Shown here: in pieces, positions 63,501 through 64,000 of the stretch
Position numbering within the stretch: the first letter of the stretch is position 1
Layout: every line of letters starts with the position of its first letter
Source of the DNA: an uncultured Anaerosolibacter sp.
GTDB lineage: Bacteria; Bacillota_A; Clostridia; Peptostreptococcales; Thermotaleaceae
Direction: 5' to 3'
DNA length: 64,000 nucleotides
Assembly: GCA_937948705.1 (NCBI GenBank)
Contig: CALECF010000049.1
Coordinates: 1 to 64,000, forward strand
Position numbers and translations under genes: made by a program
Notes under the pieces: model-generated
What the model was told of the DNA's origin: nothing
The model's input: only the letters and a program-made list of their open reading frames with translations
The model's database searches: none

Positions 63501-64000
63501 CTACCCTTCAATAATAGATACATTTCCATTTGTCGCATCTAATTCAATAGTCGCTCCGATGGGCATTGTTAACATAGGATGGGTATGACAGCAATCAAAG
63601 TCTGCAATAAACGGAATTTTGGTATTACCCATCACTTCCATCAGTATCTCATGTGGCCTTCTTCCTGTACCCCTATCGTCAAATAGTTCATGTTTCCCAA
63701 GGATAATTCCAGAAATTTTCTCAAAGACGCCATTTACTTTTAAAAATGAAAAGCTCCTCTCGATGGTTGCAGCATCCTTTAAAGAATCCTCGATAAAAAG
63801 AATATCCCCATTTTTTATTTCTGGCATGTATTCACTACCCCATATACCTTGCATTGTATTTAAATTTCCCCCTATACATCTACCTTTGGCTTTCCCAGGA
63901 ATTACACCAATCCATCGGTTTTCCCTTTTTTCTTTACTCCGATCCTGGGTTTCCCAATTTATACATTCATCCGTCCAAAACGGAGGCTTCTCCAATGTAT
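63501..64000 (-). CDS. S66-family LD-carboxypeptidase, C-terminal part (cut by window edge)
   Basis: The visible 165 or so residues match the C-terminal domain of LdcA/MccF-type serine carboxypeptidases: GRCIGGNLNTMQGIWGSEYMP, ILFIEDS, a catalytic Glu in LGKHELFDD and the catalytic His in CCHTHPMLTMPIG. The nucleophile domain lies beyond position 64000. Such enzymes trim muropeptides or inactivate microcin-like compounds; which one applies cannot be told here. The frame is open to the edge, so the true start is outside. Confidence 0.85.
   Translation of the reverse strand, partial: TLEKPPFWTDECINWETQDRSKEKRENRWIGVIPGKAKGRCIGGNLNTMQGIWGSEYMPEIKNGDILFIEDSLKDAATIERSFSFLKVNGVFEKISGIILGKHELFDDRGTGRRPHEILMEVMGNTKIPFIADFDCCHTHPMLTMPIGATIELDATNGNVSIIEG

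Noticed and set aside
1..64000. CRISPR arrays, prophage, integrases, complete insertion sequences, defence systems
   Set aside because: No spaced direct-repeat array, phage structural gene, recombinase or transposase frame was found on either strand.

Overview
The window reads as a chromosomal segment of a low-GC, Gram-positive, endospore-forming anaerobe of the Clostridia. The gene content and order look closest to Alkaliphilus-type genomes; that placement is from memory of gene order and protein style, not from a search. Evidence includes spoIVA, spoIIGA-sigE-sigG, spoVD, a YhcN lipoprotein and a Spo0E-like peptide, together with a DAP-type MurE, Bacillus-like Shine-Dalgarno sequences and many U-tract terminators. 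Almost everything from 0.1 to 41.7 kb is on the minus strand. I see no prophage, CRISPR array, rRNA operon or complete insertion sequence.

Layout in + coordinates; minus-strand transcription runs right to left. 0-1 kb: hairpin cluster, a small membrane protein and tRNA-Pro(GGG). 1-7 kb: spoIVA, then the DUF512-der-plsY-gpsA operon. 7.2-8.3 kb: the YIEGIA membrane protein and its small partner. 8.5-14.6 kb: phoPR and a wrecked pst locus, in which pstB and phoU are intact, pstC and pstS are pseudogenes and pstA is absent. 14.6-19.1 kb: pgeF, nrdR, ymxH, sigG, sigE, spoIIGA. 19.3-35.7 kb: the division and cell-wall (dcw) cluster mraZ-rsmH-ftsL-spoVD-murE-murF-mraY-murD-spoVE-murG-murA-ftsQ-DUF881-sbp-ftsZ, without ftsA, murB, murC or ddl. 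35.8-41.7 kb: a Spo0E-like gene, lgt, the ymfF/ymfH peptidase pair, an unknown membrane protein and a YhcN lipoprotein. 41.8-51.3 kb: ychF, a CAP-domain lipoprotein, CapA, deoC-pduL, small redox proteins, hpt and a PduO-type adenosyltransferase. 51.4-55.9 kb: a complete livKHMGF branched-chain amino-acid ABC transporter. 56.2-64 kb: a DEAD-box helicase, an ABC-F ATPase, a divergent pair of unrecognised proteins (beta-propeller/coiled-coil and Cys-rich), a gene remnant, a GNAT acetyltransferase and a truncated S66 peptidase.

The genes fit together as sporulation control (Spo0A to sigE to sigG, with SpoIVA, SpoVD and SpoVE as outputs) embedded in septal peptidoglycan synthesis. The clearest regulatory sites are a MraZ operator upstream of mraZ, a second MraZ-like box at the start of the spo0E-like transcript, a spoIIG-type Spo0A-dependent promoter with a long spacer, and a sigE-type promoter upstream of spoIVA. 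No wholly new system can be proven from sequence alone. The most noteworthy points are the selective decay of the Pst permease genes beside intact phoPR, pstB and phoU; the possible MraZ-Spo0E link; the divergent propeller/Cys-rich pair with a sporulation-like promoter; and an unannotated 57-residue gene.
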